A stretch of DNA of 7,742 nucleotides from Burkholderiales bacterium (GTDB lineage Bacteria > Pseudomonadota > Gammaproteobacteria > Burkholderiales > Burkholderiaceae_D), in the NCBI GenBank assembly GCA_016197345.1, contig JACPVY010000387.1, positions 1 to 7,742 on the forward strand, given 5' to 3'. The notes below the pieces were generated by a model. That model was not told the DNA's origin. It saw only the letters and a program-made list of their open reading frames with translations, and searched no databases. Positions within the stretch are counted from its first letter, which is position 1. Each line of letters opens with the position of its first letter. Below are positions 1-6,172 of the stretch, one piece after another. The position numbers and the translations under genes are program-made.

Positions 1-2185
1 CGATATATTGCTGGTCGAAGGGCCGCCGGAAGCCGATGGCCTCGTCGAATTGGTGGCGCACGAGCAGATGCAGCCGCCAGTGGCGCTATTGGTGTATGCG
101 CAAGACAATACCTCACAAGCCTCGTTTTATCCGTTTGCGCGCTTTTCGCCTGAATGGCAAGCCTTGAGCTTTGCCGCGCAACGCAACATCCCGCTACGCT
201 TTTTTGATTTGCCGCTGAGCGTGCGCTTAGCGCAACGCGAAGAAGAGCCTGATTCTCTCGACATTCAGCGAGCGGAACAAGATCAACAAGCGGTGCTAGA
301 GGCTATCGCGCGTGGCGACCCGATGGATCAATACGCGAAACTCGCTGGTTTTGCCGATGGCGAAAGCTGGTGGGATGCCTTGATTGAACAGCGTCAACAT
401 GGCGGCGACTTATTCGCCGTGGTGCTGGAGGCGATGCGTGAATTGCGTGCGAATACCCCAGCATTGCCTGCTAAGCGGCAGATTTGGGAAGATAGACGCG
501 AAGCAGCGATGCGCCAGCAAATTCGGGCCGCGCAAAAAGAGGGCTTTCAACAGATTGCAGTCGTCTGCGGCGCGTGGCATGCGCCGGCGCTAGAACATCT
601 GCCACCAGCCAAACACGATGCGGCGCTGTTGAAAGACCTGCCCAAATGCAAAGTGGCGGCGACTTGGGTGCCGTGGAATTACCAGCGCTTATCGTTCGCG
701 AGCGGCTATGGCGCGGGGATAGCCTCACCCGGTTGGTATGATTTTTTATGGCAGCAAGCAGCAGGTGAGGGCGATAAGGGTAATGTGGGGGATTGCTTTG
801 ATAAGCTCGACGAACGTTGGTTGACCCATGTCGCCCACCTTTTGCGCAAACAAGATTTGGTTGCTTCTTCCGCCGAAGTGATCGACGCCGTGCGCTTAGC
901 GCGCATGCTAGCAGTCTTGAATGGTCGCGGTCAGCCGGGTTTGGAAGAGTTTAATCAAGCCGCCAGCAGCGTGCTATGCATGGGCGAAGCTGCACCGCTA
1001 GCGCTGATCCGCAAAGAAATGATCATCGGCGAGCGCTTGGGGCAAGTGCCGGACGACACCCCCGCTGCGCCGATTGCACGCGACTTAGCGCAAGAGCAAA
1101 AACGCTTACGCTTAAAACCCAGTGCGCTAGAGCAGCCGATAGCGTTATATTTTCTCAATGAAAATTATTTAGCGCGCAGCCATTTATTGCATCGCCTCGC
1201 GTTATTGCAAGTGCACTGGGGTAAGCAACAGCAGGTGCGCGGCAAAAAAGGTTCGTTTCATGAGAGCTGGGTTTTGCTCTGGCAACCTGAATTTGCGGTG
1301 AATTTAATTGAAGCTGGGCGCTATGGGCAAACCATCGCGGCGGCGGCTAGCGGTCTTAGTTTGGAAAAGATCGCGACGGCGCAGCAATTACCGGAATTGA
1401 CCACTAGTTTGCAGCAAATTCTGCTGGCCGAGTTGCCGCAAGTGTTGCCTGCTTTGTTGCAAAAACTTTCTGATTTAGCGGCGCAAAGTGCGGATATTTT
1501 GCACTTGCTAGAAAGTTTGCCGCCGCTGCTTTCCAGCTTGCGCTACGGTAGCGTGCGCCAGTTTGATAGCAGCCAGATCGCAGCGATTGTGACGGTGGTA
1601 TTGGCGCGGGTTGCGGTGGGTTTGCCGAATGCTTGTGTGCAAATCAAAAACGAAGCGGCGCGTGAATTGCTGGAGCATTTCGATGCTTTGAATTTAGCGT
1701 TAGCGACGGCGCAAGATGAGACCTTAAGCGCGACTTGGCAGACCTGCCTGCATAGCGTCGCCGCCTTAGCGCAGGGGCACCCTTTGTTACTTGGCCGCGC
1801 CCATCGCTTATTGCTCGACGCCCAAGCGCTAGAGCAAGCGACGCTCGCGCAGCGCTTGGGTTTGGCGTTATCGCACCCGACGCCGGAATATAGCGCCGAT
1901 TGGGTCGAGGGCCTGTTAGCGGGCAGTGGTTTGCTGCTCTTGCACGATGAAACGCTATGGGCTTTGCTCGATAGCTGGTTGCGCCAATTGCGTGGTGACG
2001 AATTCATGCGGGTGCTGCCTTTGCTACGGCGTGCGTTTAGCCAATTCAGCTTGGGTGAGCGCCAAATGTTGGGGCAACGCGCGACGCAAACCGTGGTGGC
2101 GCAGGCAAGTGCGACGGCGCTCGACGCCCAGCGCTTACAACAGATTGTGCCGCTAGCGCGTCGCTTGTTAGGAATGGGGACATGA
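1..2185 (+). CDS. DUF5682 family protein, 5'-truncated by the window edge
   Basis: Partial CDS read in the frame starting at base 2; the reading frame is open to the left edge, so the TTG at 8 is not the likely start. The visible protein opens with D-I-L-L-V-E-G-P-P-E-A-D. In DUF5682 proteins this motif follows an N-terminal segment resembling GIRHHGPGS, so roughly 40 residues are probably missing. Counting from the TTG, other family-like stretches are FDLP near residue 66, a G-A-W-H motif at 188-191, an SSAEVIDAVRLA-type helix near 285, an IIGERLGQVP segment near 335 and RLRLKP near 367. The remainder is Leu/Ala-rich and probably helical. The early EGP motif and later GxxH recall TraB/TIKI/erythromycin-esterase-like folds, but that is inference and the biochemical function is unknown. 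No signal peptide or membrane segment is visible. The stop codon overlaps the start of the VWA gene (ATGA), indicating one operon and probable translational coupling. Confidence 0.88.
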   Translation, partial: DILLVEGPPEADGLVELVAHEQMQPPVALLVYAQDNTSQASFYPFARFSPEWQALSFAAQRNIPLRFFDLPLSVRLAQREEEPDSLDIQRAEQDQQAVLEAIARGDPMDQYAKLAGFADGESWWDALIEQRQHGGDLFAVVLEAMRELRANTPALPAKRQIWEDRREAAMRQQIRAAQKEGFQQIAVVCGAWHAPALEHLPPAKHDAALLKDLPKCKVAATWVPWNYQRLSFASGYGAGIASPGWYDFLWQQAAGEGDKGNVGDCFDKLDERWLTHVAHLLRKQDLVASSAEVIDAVRLARMLAVLNGRGQPGLEEFNQAASSVLCMGEAAPLALIRKEMIIGERLGQVPDDTPAAPIARDLAQEQKRLRLKPSALEQPIALYFLNENYLARSHLLHRLALLQVHWGKQQQVRGKKGSFHESWVLLWQPEFAVNLIEAGRYGQTIAAAASGLSLEKIATAQQLPELTTSLQQILLAELPQVLPALLQKLSDLAAQSADILHLLESLPPLLSSLRYGSVRQFDSSQIAAIVTVVLARVAVGLPNACVQIKNEAARELLEHFDALNLALATAQDETLSATWQTCLHSVAALAQGHPLLLGRAHRLLLDAQALEQATLAQRLGLALSHPTPEYSADWVEGLLAGSGLLLLHDETLWALLDSWLRQLRGDEFMRVLPLLRRAFSQFSLGERQMLGQRATQTVVAQASATALDAQRLQQIVPLARRLLGMGT

Positions 2186-3345
2186 TGAAGCCAGAAGAAG
2201 CTCAGGATGGCGTTGACAGTGGCGCACGGCGTTGGCGTTTGGTGCTAGGCGGTAGTAGTCAAGAAGAAAAACAGCAGATGTCGCGTGACGAACAGCAAAT
2301 CGACGCCGCCTTGAGTGCGCTCTACGATGCCGATGACACGCGCAGCGCTAGCCTAGGCAAATCGGCGATGAATGTGGCGCGCTGGTTGGGCGATATTCGT
2401 GGCTATTTTCCGGCTAGCGTGGTCAAGGTGATGCAACAAGATGCACTCACGCGTTTGAATTTGCATAGCATGCTGTTGCAACCTGAATTGATGCAGAGTT
2501 TGACGCCAGATGTGCATTTAGCGGCGAATTTGATTGCGCTCTCGAAAGCGATGCCAGAAAAAGTCAAAGAAACGGCGCGCTTGGTGGTGCGGAAAGTGGT
2601 CGATGATTTGGAGCAGCGCTTAGCGCAACCGATGCGCAGTGCGGTGCTCGGTAGCGTCAATCGTCATCAAAGGAATATGCGTCCACGCCCCGCAGAAATC
2701 GATTGGCAGCGCACGATACGAGCGAATTTACGCCACTATCAACCGCAGCTTTCGACCATCGTGGTGCAACAACTGATCGGCTTTGGGCGACGGCGCAGCA
2801 GTATGCGCGATATCGTGCTATGCATTGATCAAAGTGGCTCGATGGCGAGTTCGGTGGTGTATGCCAGCGTGTTTGGCGCGGTGTTGGCTTCACTGAGAGC
2901 GGTGACGACCAAGATGGTGGTGTTTGACACCGCTGTCGCCGATTTGAGCGAGCAATTGCAAGACCCGGTCGATGTGCTCTTTGGCATTCAGCTTGGTGGG
3001 GGGACAGATATCAATCTGGCGCTAGGCTATTGCCAGAGCATCGTCACGCGACCGCAAGAAACCATCATGGTGTTGATTAGCGATTTGTTTGAAGGTGGCA
3101 ATGCAAATGAAATGCTGGCGCGCGCGGCACAATTGGTGACCAGTGGTGTGCAATTGATTGCGCTCTTGGCCTTAGACGATAGCGGCAAACCCAGCTATGA
3201 CCACAAGATGGCGCAAGCCTTTGCCAATTTGGGTATTCCCGCATTCGCTTGCACGCCGGATCTTTTTCCAGAATTAATGGCGGCCTTGATCAATCGGCAA
3301 GATGTGGCGCTTTGGGCGGCGCAGCAAGATATTGTATTGGCCTAG
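2182..3345 (+). CDS. VWA domain-containing protein (CoxE/MoxR-associated type)
   Basis: A 387-residue protein. The first half (about 1-200) is charged and probably helical. The VWA domain starts near residue 208 and carries a complete MIDAS metal site: D216-x-S218-x-S220 in CIDQSGSM, T275 in GGGTD and D301 in ISDLFEGG. VWA domains of this kind bind a divalent metal and mediate protein-protein contacts; in MoxR-linked operons they are thought to act with an AAA+ ATPase as a chaperone-like or maturation complex. No signal peptide or membrane segment is visible, so it is probably cytoplasmic. The start at 2182 overlaps the DUF5682 stop by four bases and has AGGA at 2170-2173, eight bases upstream. 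The next codon is also ATG (2185), with GGGGA at 2176-2180, so either may be used. A probable terminator lies about 150 bp downstream. Family assignment is firm; the cellular role is not known. Confidence 0.92.
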   Translation: MMKPEEAQDGVDSGARRWRLVLGGSSQEEKQQMSRDEQQIDAALSALYDADDTRSASLGKSAMNVARWLGDIRGYFPASVVKVMQQDALTRLNLHSMLLQPELMQSLTPDVHLAANLIALSKAMPEKVKETARLVVRKVVDDLEQRLAQPMRSAVLGSVNRHQRNMRPRPAEIDWQRTIRANLRHYQPQLSTIVVQQLIGFGRRRSSMRDIVLCIDQSGSMASSVVYASVFGAVLASLRAVTTKMVVFDTAVADLSEQLQDPVDVLFGIQLGGGTDINLALGYCQSIVTRPQETIMVLISDLFEGGNANEMLARAAQLVTSGVQLIALLALDDSGKPSYDHKMAQAFANLGIPAFACTPDLFPELMAALINRQDVALWAAQQDIVLA

Positions 3346-3435
3346 CGCTGCACCTTGCTCAGACTGTGCTTGCTTGATGCTAGGCGCAAATGCAGTGTCT
3401 GTTCTGAAGGGCAAAAATAGCCGTTGTTAAGTGGT

Positions 3436-3469
3436 AGCGTTTCAATTTTTTACAAACTCGTGAAACGCT
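3436..3469. repeat. 9-bp perfect inverted repeat, 16-base spacer
   Basis: AGCGTTTCA at 3436-3444 is repeated inverted as TGAAACGCT at 3461-3469. The spacer is AT-rich and includes a run of six T. A stem of this length could form in RNA, but the 16-base loop and lack of an immediate U-run make it a poor terminator. A dimeric-repressor operator is the alternative. I cannot assign a protein. Confidence 0.5.
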
Positions 3470-3496
3470 TACATTTTACTTTTTGCTAACATAGCG

Positions 3497-3528
3497 GGCG
3501 ATTTGAGGCACTATAAAATCGCCTTTTT
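3497..3528 (+). terminator. Probable intrinsic terminator of the DUF5682-VWA operon
   Basis: GGCGATTT (3497-3504) pairs perfectly with AAATCGCC (3516-3523) across an 11-base loop, followed at once by five T (3524-3528). This is the standard rho-independent arrangement for plus-strand transcription. It lies about 150 bp past the VWA stop and upstream of the promoter proposed for the DUF4214 gene, so it would separate the two transcription units. The stem is short and half AT, so efficiency may be modest. Confidence 0.6.
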
Positions 3529-3556
3529 CAGAGTGGCAGTGGTGGTTTGGGCTGAC

Positions 3557-3578
3557 GTGCTTGCAGCGATGCAAGCGC
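3557..3578 (+). other. Short hairpin with GNRA-type tetraloop
   Basis: GTGCTTGCA (3557-3565) pairs with TGCAAGCGC (3570-3578), nine pairs including one G-U, closing the loop GCGA, which fits the GNRA tetraloop class. No U-run follows, so it is not an intrinsic terminator. It lies between the terminator at 3497-3528 and the proposed promoter at 3611-3638, so whether it is transcribed is unclear. Confidence 0.4.
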
Positions 3579-3610
3579 TGATGTTGGCAGGCTGGCATGC
3601 CGCTTTGATC

Positions 3611-3638
3611 TTGTGGGAAAGTCACGTTCTGCTATGAT
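3611..3638 (+). promoter_or_regulatory. Probable sigma70-type promoter with extended -10 for the DUF4214 gene
   Basis: TTGTGG (3611-3616) and TATGAT (3633-3638) are separated by 16 bases. The -10 matches the consensus at five of six positions and is preceded by TGC, an extended -10 element that can make up for the weak -35 (three of six). Transcription would start near 3645 and give a leader of roughly 115 bases. A weaker alternative is TTTCAA/TAAAAT at 3708-3736 with a 17-base spacer. Confidence 0.45.
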
Positions 3639-3747
3639 TTCTAGGCAGTTTTTGAACTTTCGCGGTGGTGCTGGTTTCTCGCAACGGCTGGTGCCGCACA
3701 GTAAACCTTTCAAAACAATCCCGGACTACATAAAATTATTTCTTCAT

Positions 3748-3752
3748 GAGGA
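3748..3752 (+). promoter_or_regulatory. Ribosome binding site of the DUF4214 gene
   Basis: GAGGA lies six bases before the ATG at 3759. This is one of the two clear Shine-Dalgarno sites in the window and fixes the start of the DUF4214 gene over the overlapping frame that opens at 3613. Confidence 0.75.
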
Positions 3753-3758
3753 TGACAT

Positions 3759-4550
3759 ATGGGACAGAACATTGATTCTATTCAGCAGCTCTACATCGCC
3801 TATTTTGGTCGCCCAGCCGATACCGGTGGTCTGCAATATTGGCACGATGTGGTGGCTAACAATGGTGGCGATCTAGGTGCAGTTTCGGCGGCTTTTTCTA
3901 CTTCCCCCGAATACAAAGCATTGGTGGCAGGCAAAAGCAATACCGCCATCGTCGAAAACATCTATCAACAATTGTTTGGCCATAAACCCGATGCAGGTGG
4001 CCTCGCTTTTTGGGCAAATCAGCTTGATAGCGGCAATATGACGGTCGATAAAGCGAGTGCAGAAATCATGCACGGCGCACAAGGCAGCGATTTAGTCGCC
4101 GTCAACGTGAAGGTTGGCGCGGCAATGGAATTTACCAACAGCTTGTTGGCAAATAATGCTGGCAAAGATTATTCCACCGCTTCCGCTGCCAAATTTGCGC
4201 ATGATTTGCTGGCTAAGGTGACGGATGTCACCAGTTTTTCCACCTTCATGAGCAGCTTGAAATCGACCGTATTGGGTGAGTTGACGCACGCAAATATCGC
4301 CGTGGGCGAGCCTAATCCTAACGGTAATGGCGTGGCAGTGGGTGAGCCTAATCCTAACCAAGGCGTCGCTGTCGGCGAGCCAAATCCCAACCAAGGCATT
4401 GCGGTCGGTGAACCCAATCCAGGTCATCAAGGTATCGCAGTCGGTGAACCCAATCCTGGCCATGCGCAAGGCTTTGCAATCGGCGAACCTAATCCCGGTC
4501 ATTTGACTGACGTGATTGGGATGCAGCAAGTCTATGTCTCGTTCATGTAA
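3759..4550 (+). CDS. DUF4214 domain protein with C-terminal GEPNP repeats
   Basis: A 263-residue protein without cysteine, signal peptide or membrane segment. Residues 1-175 form a DUF4214-like region with two internal copies of its hallmark: LYIAYFGRPADTGGLQYW (11-28) and IYQQLFGHKPDAGGLAFW (68-85). DUF4214 is common in large secreted or surface proteins (S-layer-like, type I-secreted adhesins) and is thought to serve attachment or secretion, so an extracellular location is possible but not shown. Residues 180-248 hold six tandem copies of (I/V/F)-A-(V/I)-G-E-P-N-P followed by N-G-N-G, N-Q-G or G-H-(x)-(x)-G, with 11-13 residue spacing. The last 15 residues end in a hydrophobic QQVYVSFM tail that could be a secretion or anchoring signal; this is inference. 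No glycine-rich RTX repeats are present and no transporter gene is visible. It has its own promoter and a strong ribosome binding site, and ends at a bidirectional terminator. Function unknown. Confidence 0.88.
   Translation: MGQNIDSIQQLYIAYFGRPADTGGLQYWHDVVANNGGDLGAVSAAFSTSPEYKALVAGKSNTAIVENIYQQLFGHKPDAGGLAFWANQLDSGNMTVDKASAEIMHGAQGSDLVAVNVKVGAAMEFTNSLLANNAGKDYSTASAAKFAHDLLAKVTDVTSFSTFMSSLKSTVLGELTHANIAVGEPNPNGNGVAVGEPNPNQGVAVGEPNPNQGIAVGEPNPGHQGIAVGEPNPGHAQGFAIGEPNPGHLTDVIGMQQVYVSFM
4296..4502 (+). repeat. Six tandem GEPNP-coding repeats (33-39 bp units)
   Basis: In-frame repeats inside the DUF4214 gene coding residues 180-248. Units begin at residues 180, 192, 203, 214, 226 and 239. The first three continue as PNPN, the last three as PNPGH, suggesting two expansion blocks. 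Between units the invariant residues use different codons (for example GAG or GAA for Glu, and CCT, CCA or CCC for Pro), so the copies are not recent exact duplicates. Confidence 0.9.
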
Positions 4551-4586
4551 GATTGGTCGCTAGCGCTAAGTTAGCTGCTAACAACA

Positions 4587-4624
4587 AAAAAGGGTGTGTC
4601 ACTGCAAAGCGACGCACCCTTTTT
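4587..4624. terminator. Bidirectional intrinsic terminator between convergent genes
   Basis: AAAAAGGGTGTGTC (4587-4600) pairs over 14 positions (one G-U) with GACGCACCCTTTTT (4611-4624) across a 10-base loop. The T-run on the right serves the DUF4214 transcript. The A-run on the left reads as a T-run on the other strand and serves the maf/methyltransferase transcript arriving from the right. The position between two convergent stop codons fits exactly. Confidence 0.9.
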
Positions 4625-4648
4625 GTTTGCAGGCTAATGATTAGCTGA

Positions 4649-5395
4649 TTAGCTGGCTAAGAACAAAAACACCGTTGGTTTTTTATGCATCTCTGGCAGC
4701 TTGTCACCTAATTGCCGCCATTCTTGTACGCGCATTGTTTGCACTACTTCATCCGGTAAGCTCAAATTGGTGGCGCGGCAAAGCAGGGTGTTGGGGTGTA
4801 AGCCAGCAATCAAGGCTTGTAAGAGCGTACCGTTGCGATAGGGCGTTTCGATAAAAATTTGGCTTTGTTTATCTTGCCGGGAACGATTTTCCAGTTCTTT
4901 CAGGCGTTTGCTGCGCTCGCTAGCGTCGGTCGGTAAATAGCCATTGAAGGCAAAACTTTGGCCATTTAAGCCGCTGGCCATCAGCGCTAACATCAACGAC
5001 GACGGCCCCACCAAAGGGCGCACGACGATATTTTTTTGATGCGCCAAGCGTACCAAATTGGCGCCAGGGTCGGCCACTGCTGGCAAACCCGCTTCAGAAA
5101 TCAAGCCACCATCTTGCCCCGCTAAGATCGGTTCTAGCATTGCTGGCAATAGCTTGCTATCGGTTTGTACATTCAATTCGGTGATCTGAATTTCTTGCAA
5201 AGCATGAGCGAGGGGCGTTTGTTGGCTCAATAGCTTCAAATAAGCGCGCGTTGTTTTGGCGTTTTCGGCAACGAAATACGAAAGCCGTGCGCTAATTTGT
5301 TGCACTTGTTCAGGAATAATGCCCGCCAGTGGATTGGCTGGCAGCTCGCTAGGTAAGCCTAGCGTATTGGGAATGAGGTAGAGAATGCCGGGCAT
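4649..5395 (-). CDS. RsmI-like SAM-dependent methyltransferase (tetrapyrrole methylase fold)
   Basis: A 248-residue protein read from the ATG at 5395. Sequence features match the RsmI-like branch of the tetrapyrrole (corrin/porphyrin) methylase family: GILYLIPNTLG at 3-13, AENAKTTR at 43-50, SEAGLPAVADPG at 100-111 (SAM-binding region; RsmI itself has SDAGTPxISDPG), VGPSS at 129-133, NGYLP at 151-155 and FIETPYR at 181-187. RsmI methylates the 2'-O of C1402 in 16S rRNA. This paralogue group is shorter and more divergent, and its exact substrate is not established, so I give no gene symbol. The frame extends upstream to a possible start at 5464, but those 23 residues overlap the end of maf and do not look like the family; the MPGILYL start is typical. 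It begins one base after the maf stop and has no clear Shine-Dalgarno, which suggests coupling to maf. Probably cytoplasmic. Confidence 0.9.
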   Translation of the reverse strand: MPGILYLIPNTLGLPSELPANPLAGIIPEQVQQISARLSYFVAENAKTTRAYLKLLSQQTPLAHALQEIQITELNVQTDSKLLPAMLEPILAGQDGGLISEAGLPAVADPGANLVRLAHQKNIVVRPLVGPSSLMLALMASGLNGQSFAFNGYLPTDASERSKRLKELENRSRQDKQSQIFIETPYRNGTLLQALIAGLHPNTLLCRATNLSLPDEVVQTMRVQEWRQLGDKLPEMHKKPTVFLFLAS

Positions 5396-5396
5396 G

Positions 5397-6020
5397 TTAT
5401 ATGTGAGAAGAAGATGTGGCAAAAAAGCGCACGCCAGCACGGCGTAGCATGGAGCACAGCGCAATCAAGGGCAGGCCAGTCAGGGCGCTCGGATCATGAT
5501 TATTGATTTGTTCGAGAATGGCGATGCCTAAGCCTTCGTTTTTCGCACTCCCAGCGCAATCGTAGGGTTGCTCGATGCGCAAATAGGCTTCGAGTTCATG
5601 ATCGGGCAAGTCGCGGAACTTGACTTCGACTTGGACATTCTCGATTTGTAGTTGTGGGCCATGCGGTTGGCTGCGGCCATCAAATAAGCACAAAGCGCTA
5701 TGAAAAATCACGCTGCGGCCACGCATGAGTTGCAATTGTTTTAGCGCGGCCTCATGATGGCCGGGTTTGCCAATTTGCAGGCCGTCTAGCGTCGCAACTT
5801 GATCGGAGCCAATCACCAAGCTGTCGGGATGCAAGCGGGCAACCGCGATTGCTTTTTCTTGCGCTAAGCGTAGTGCTGTTGCTTCTGGCGCTTCGCGCGG
5901 TAAGGGTGTTTCATCTATCTCCGGCGCAATGGCTTGAAATGGCAGGTGGAGGCGGCTGAGTAATGCGCGACGATAGGCGGAGCTAGAGGCAAGGATCAGC
6001 GGTGGGTTGGAAATGGGCAT
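5397..6020 (-). CDS. maf: Maf/YceF-type nucleoside triphosphate pyrophosphatase
   Basis: A 207-residue Maf protein of the YceF type. Maf proteins hydrolyse non-canonical or modified nucleoside triphosphates to monophosphate and pyrophosphate; the YceF group prefers 7-methyl-GTP. Motifs seen: LILASSSAYRRALL at 8-21 (phosphate-binding SxxR), DETP at 36-39, GSDQVA at 71-76 with the catalytic aspartate D73, KPG at 85-87, and YDCAGSAKNEGLG at 153-165, where the DCAGS pattern separates YceF from the canonical Maf group; then DPSALTGLPL at 176-185. Length is normal. The start chosen is ATG at 6020; a GTG immediately before it (6023) is possible. No strong Shine-Dalgarno is visible. It is transcribed divergently from yceD and followed after one base by the RsmI-like gene. 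The substrate preference is inferred from subgroup motifs. Confidence 0.95.
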   Translation of the reverse strand: MPISNPPLILASSSAYRRALLSRLHLPFQAIAPEIDETPLPREAPEATALRLAQEKAIAVARLHPDSLVIGSDQVATLDGLQIGKPGHHEAALKQLQLMRGRSVIFHSALCLFDGRSQPHGPQLQIENVQVEVKFRDLPDHELEAYLRIEQPYDCAGSAKNEGLGIAILEQINNHDPSALTGLPLIALCSMLRRAGVRFFATSSSHI

Positions 6021-6101
6021 CACGGCGGGTAGGGGGTGATTCTTCTAAAATGAGTGCGTTGGCGTAAAATATCTGCCGCCCGAAAATTTTTGTCGTAAGC
6101 T

Positions 6102-6131
6102 TTGACGTTGGGCATCAATTCCTGCTATTAT
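6102..6131 (+). promoter_or_regulatory. Strong sigma70-type promoter for yceD-rpmF-plsX
   Basis: TTGACG (6102-6107) and TATTAT (6126-6131), each five of six to consensus, have an 18-base spacer, and TGC before the -10 gives an extended -10. Predicted start of transcription is near 6138, leaving a leader of about 35 bases before the yceD ATG. The -10 lies inside a CCTGC/GCAGG inverted repeat (6121-6137). I see no equally good promoter on the opposite strand for maf. Confidence 0.7.
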
Positions 6132-6137
6132 CGCAGG
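6121..6137. repeat. Inverted repeat enclosing the yceD -10 element
   Basis: CCTGC (6121-6125) and GCAGG (6133-6137) flank the TATTAT -10 box with a 7-base centre. It could be an operator overlapping the promoter core. The arms are only five bases, so chance is a real alternative. Confidence 0.35.
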
Positions 6138-6172
6138 TTTTCCGGCTCAGGCCGCCAATTTTGCTACTTTCT

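Larger units (their letters stand above)
3346..3758. other. 413-bp intergenic region between the VWA and DUF4214 genes
   Basis: I find no convincing gene here on either strand. The stretch holds, in order: a 9-bp inverted repeat (3436-3469), a probable intrinsic terminator closing the VWA operon (3497-3528), a GNRA-type hairpin (3557-3578), a probable promoter (3611-3638) and the ribosome binding site of the DUF4214 gene (3748-3752). Each is listed separately. The first 90 bases after the VWA stop show nothing I can name. Confidence 0.7.

Noticed and set aside
1543..2007. 154-codon antisense open frame inside the DUF5682 gene
   Set aside because: Low-complexity Ser/Ala/Lys composition, no start signal and wholly inside a recognisable gene.
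3613..3876. Open frame of 87 codons overlapping the start of the DUF4214 gene
   Set aside because: No ribosome binding site, no recognisable protein, and its second half lies out of frame inside the well-supported DUF4214 gene.
4296..4502. Tandem repeats as a CRISPR array
   Set aside because: Units of 33-39 bp are contiguous, in frame and diverged at synonymous positions, with no unique spacers; they are protein repeats.
4092..4529. Antisense open frames (145 and 82 codons) across the GEPNP repeats
   Set aside because: Their apparent repeats mirror the sense-strand repeats, and they have no start signals; they are shadows of the real gene.
4639..4654. Tandem GATTAGCT duplication overlapping the methyltransferase stop codon
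   Set aside because: Only two 8-bp copies in AT-rich sequence next to a terminator; too short to support a function.
5396..5464. N-terminal extension of the RsmI-like methyltransferase to 5464
   Set aside because: It would overlap the conserved end of maf by 68 bases, and the added residues do not resemble the family; MPGILYL is the usual kind of start.
6066..6094. Possible maf promoter on the minus strand with -10 TATTTT
   Set aside because: No acceptable -35 at the right distance, so it was not listed as a feature.
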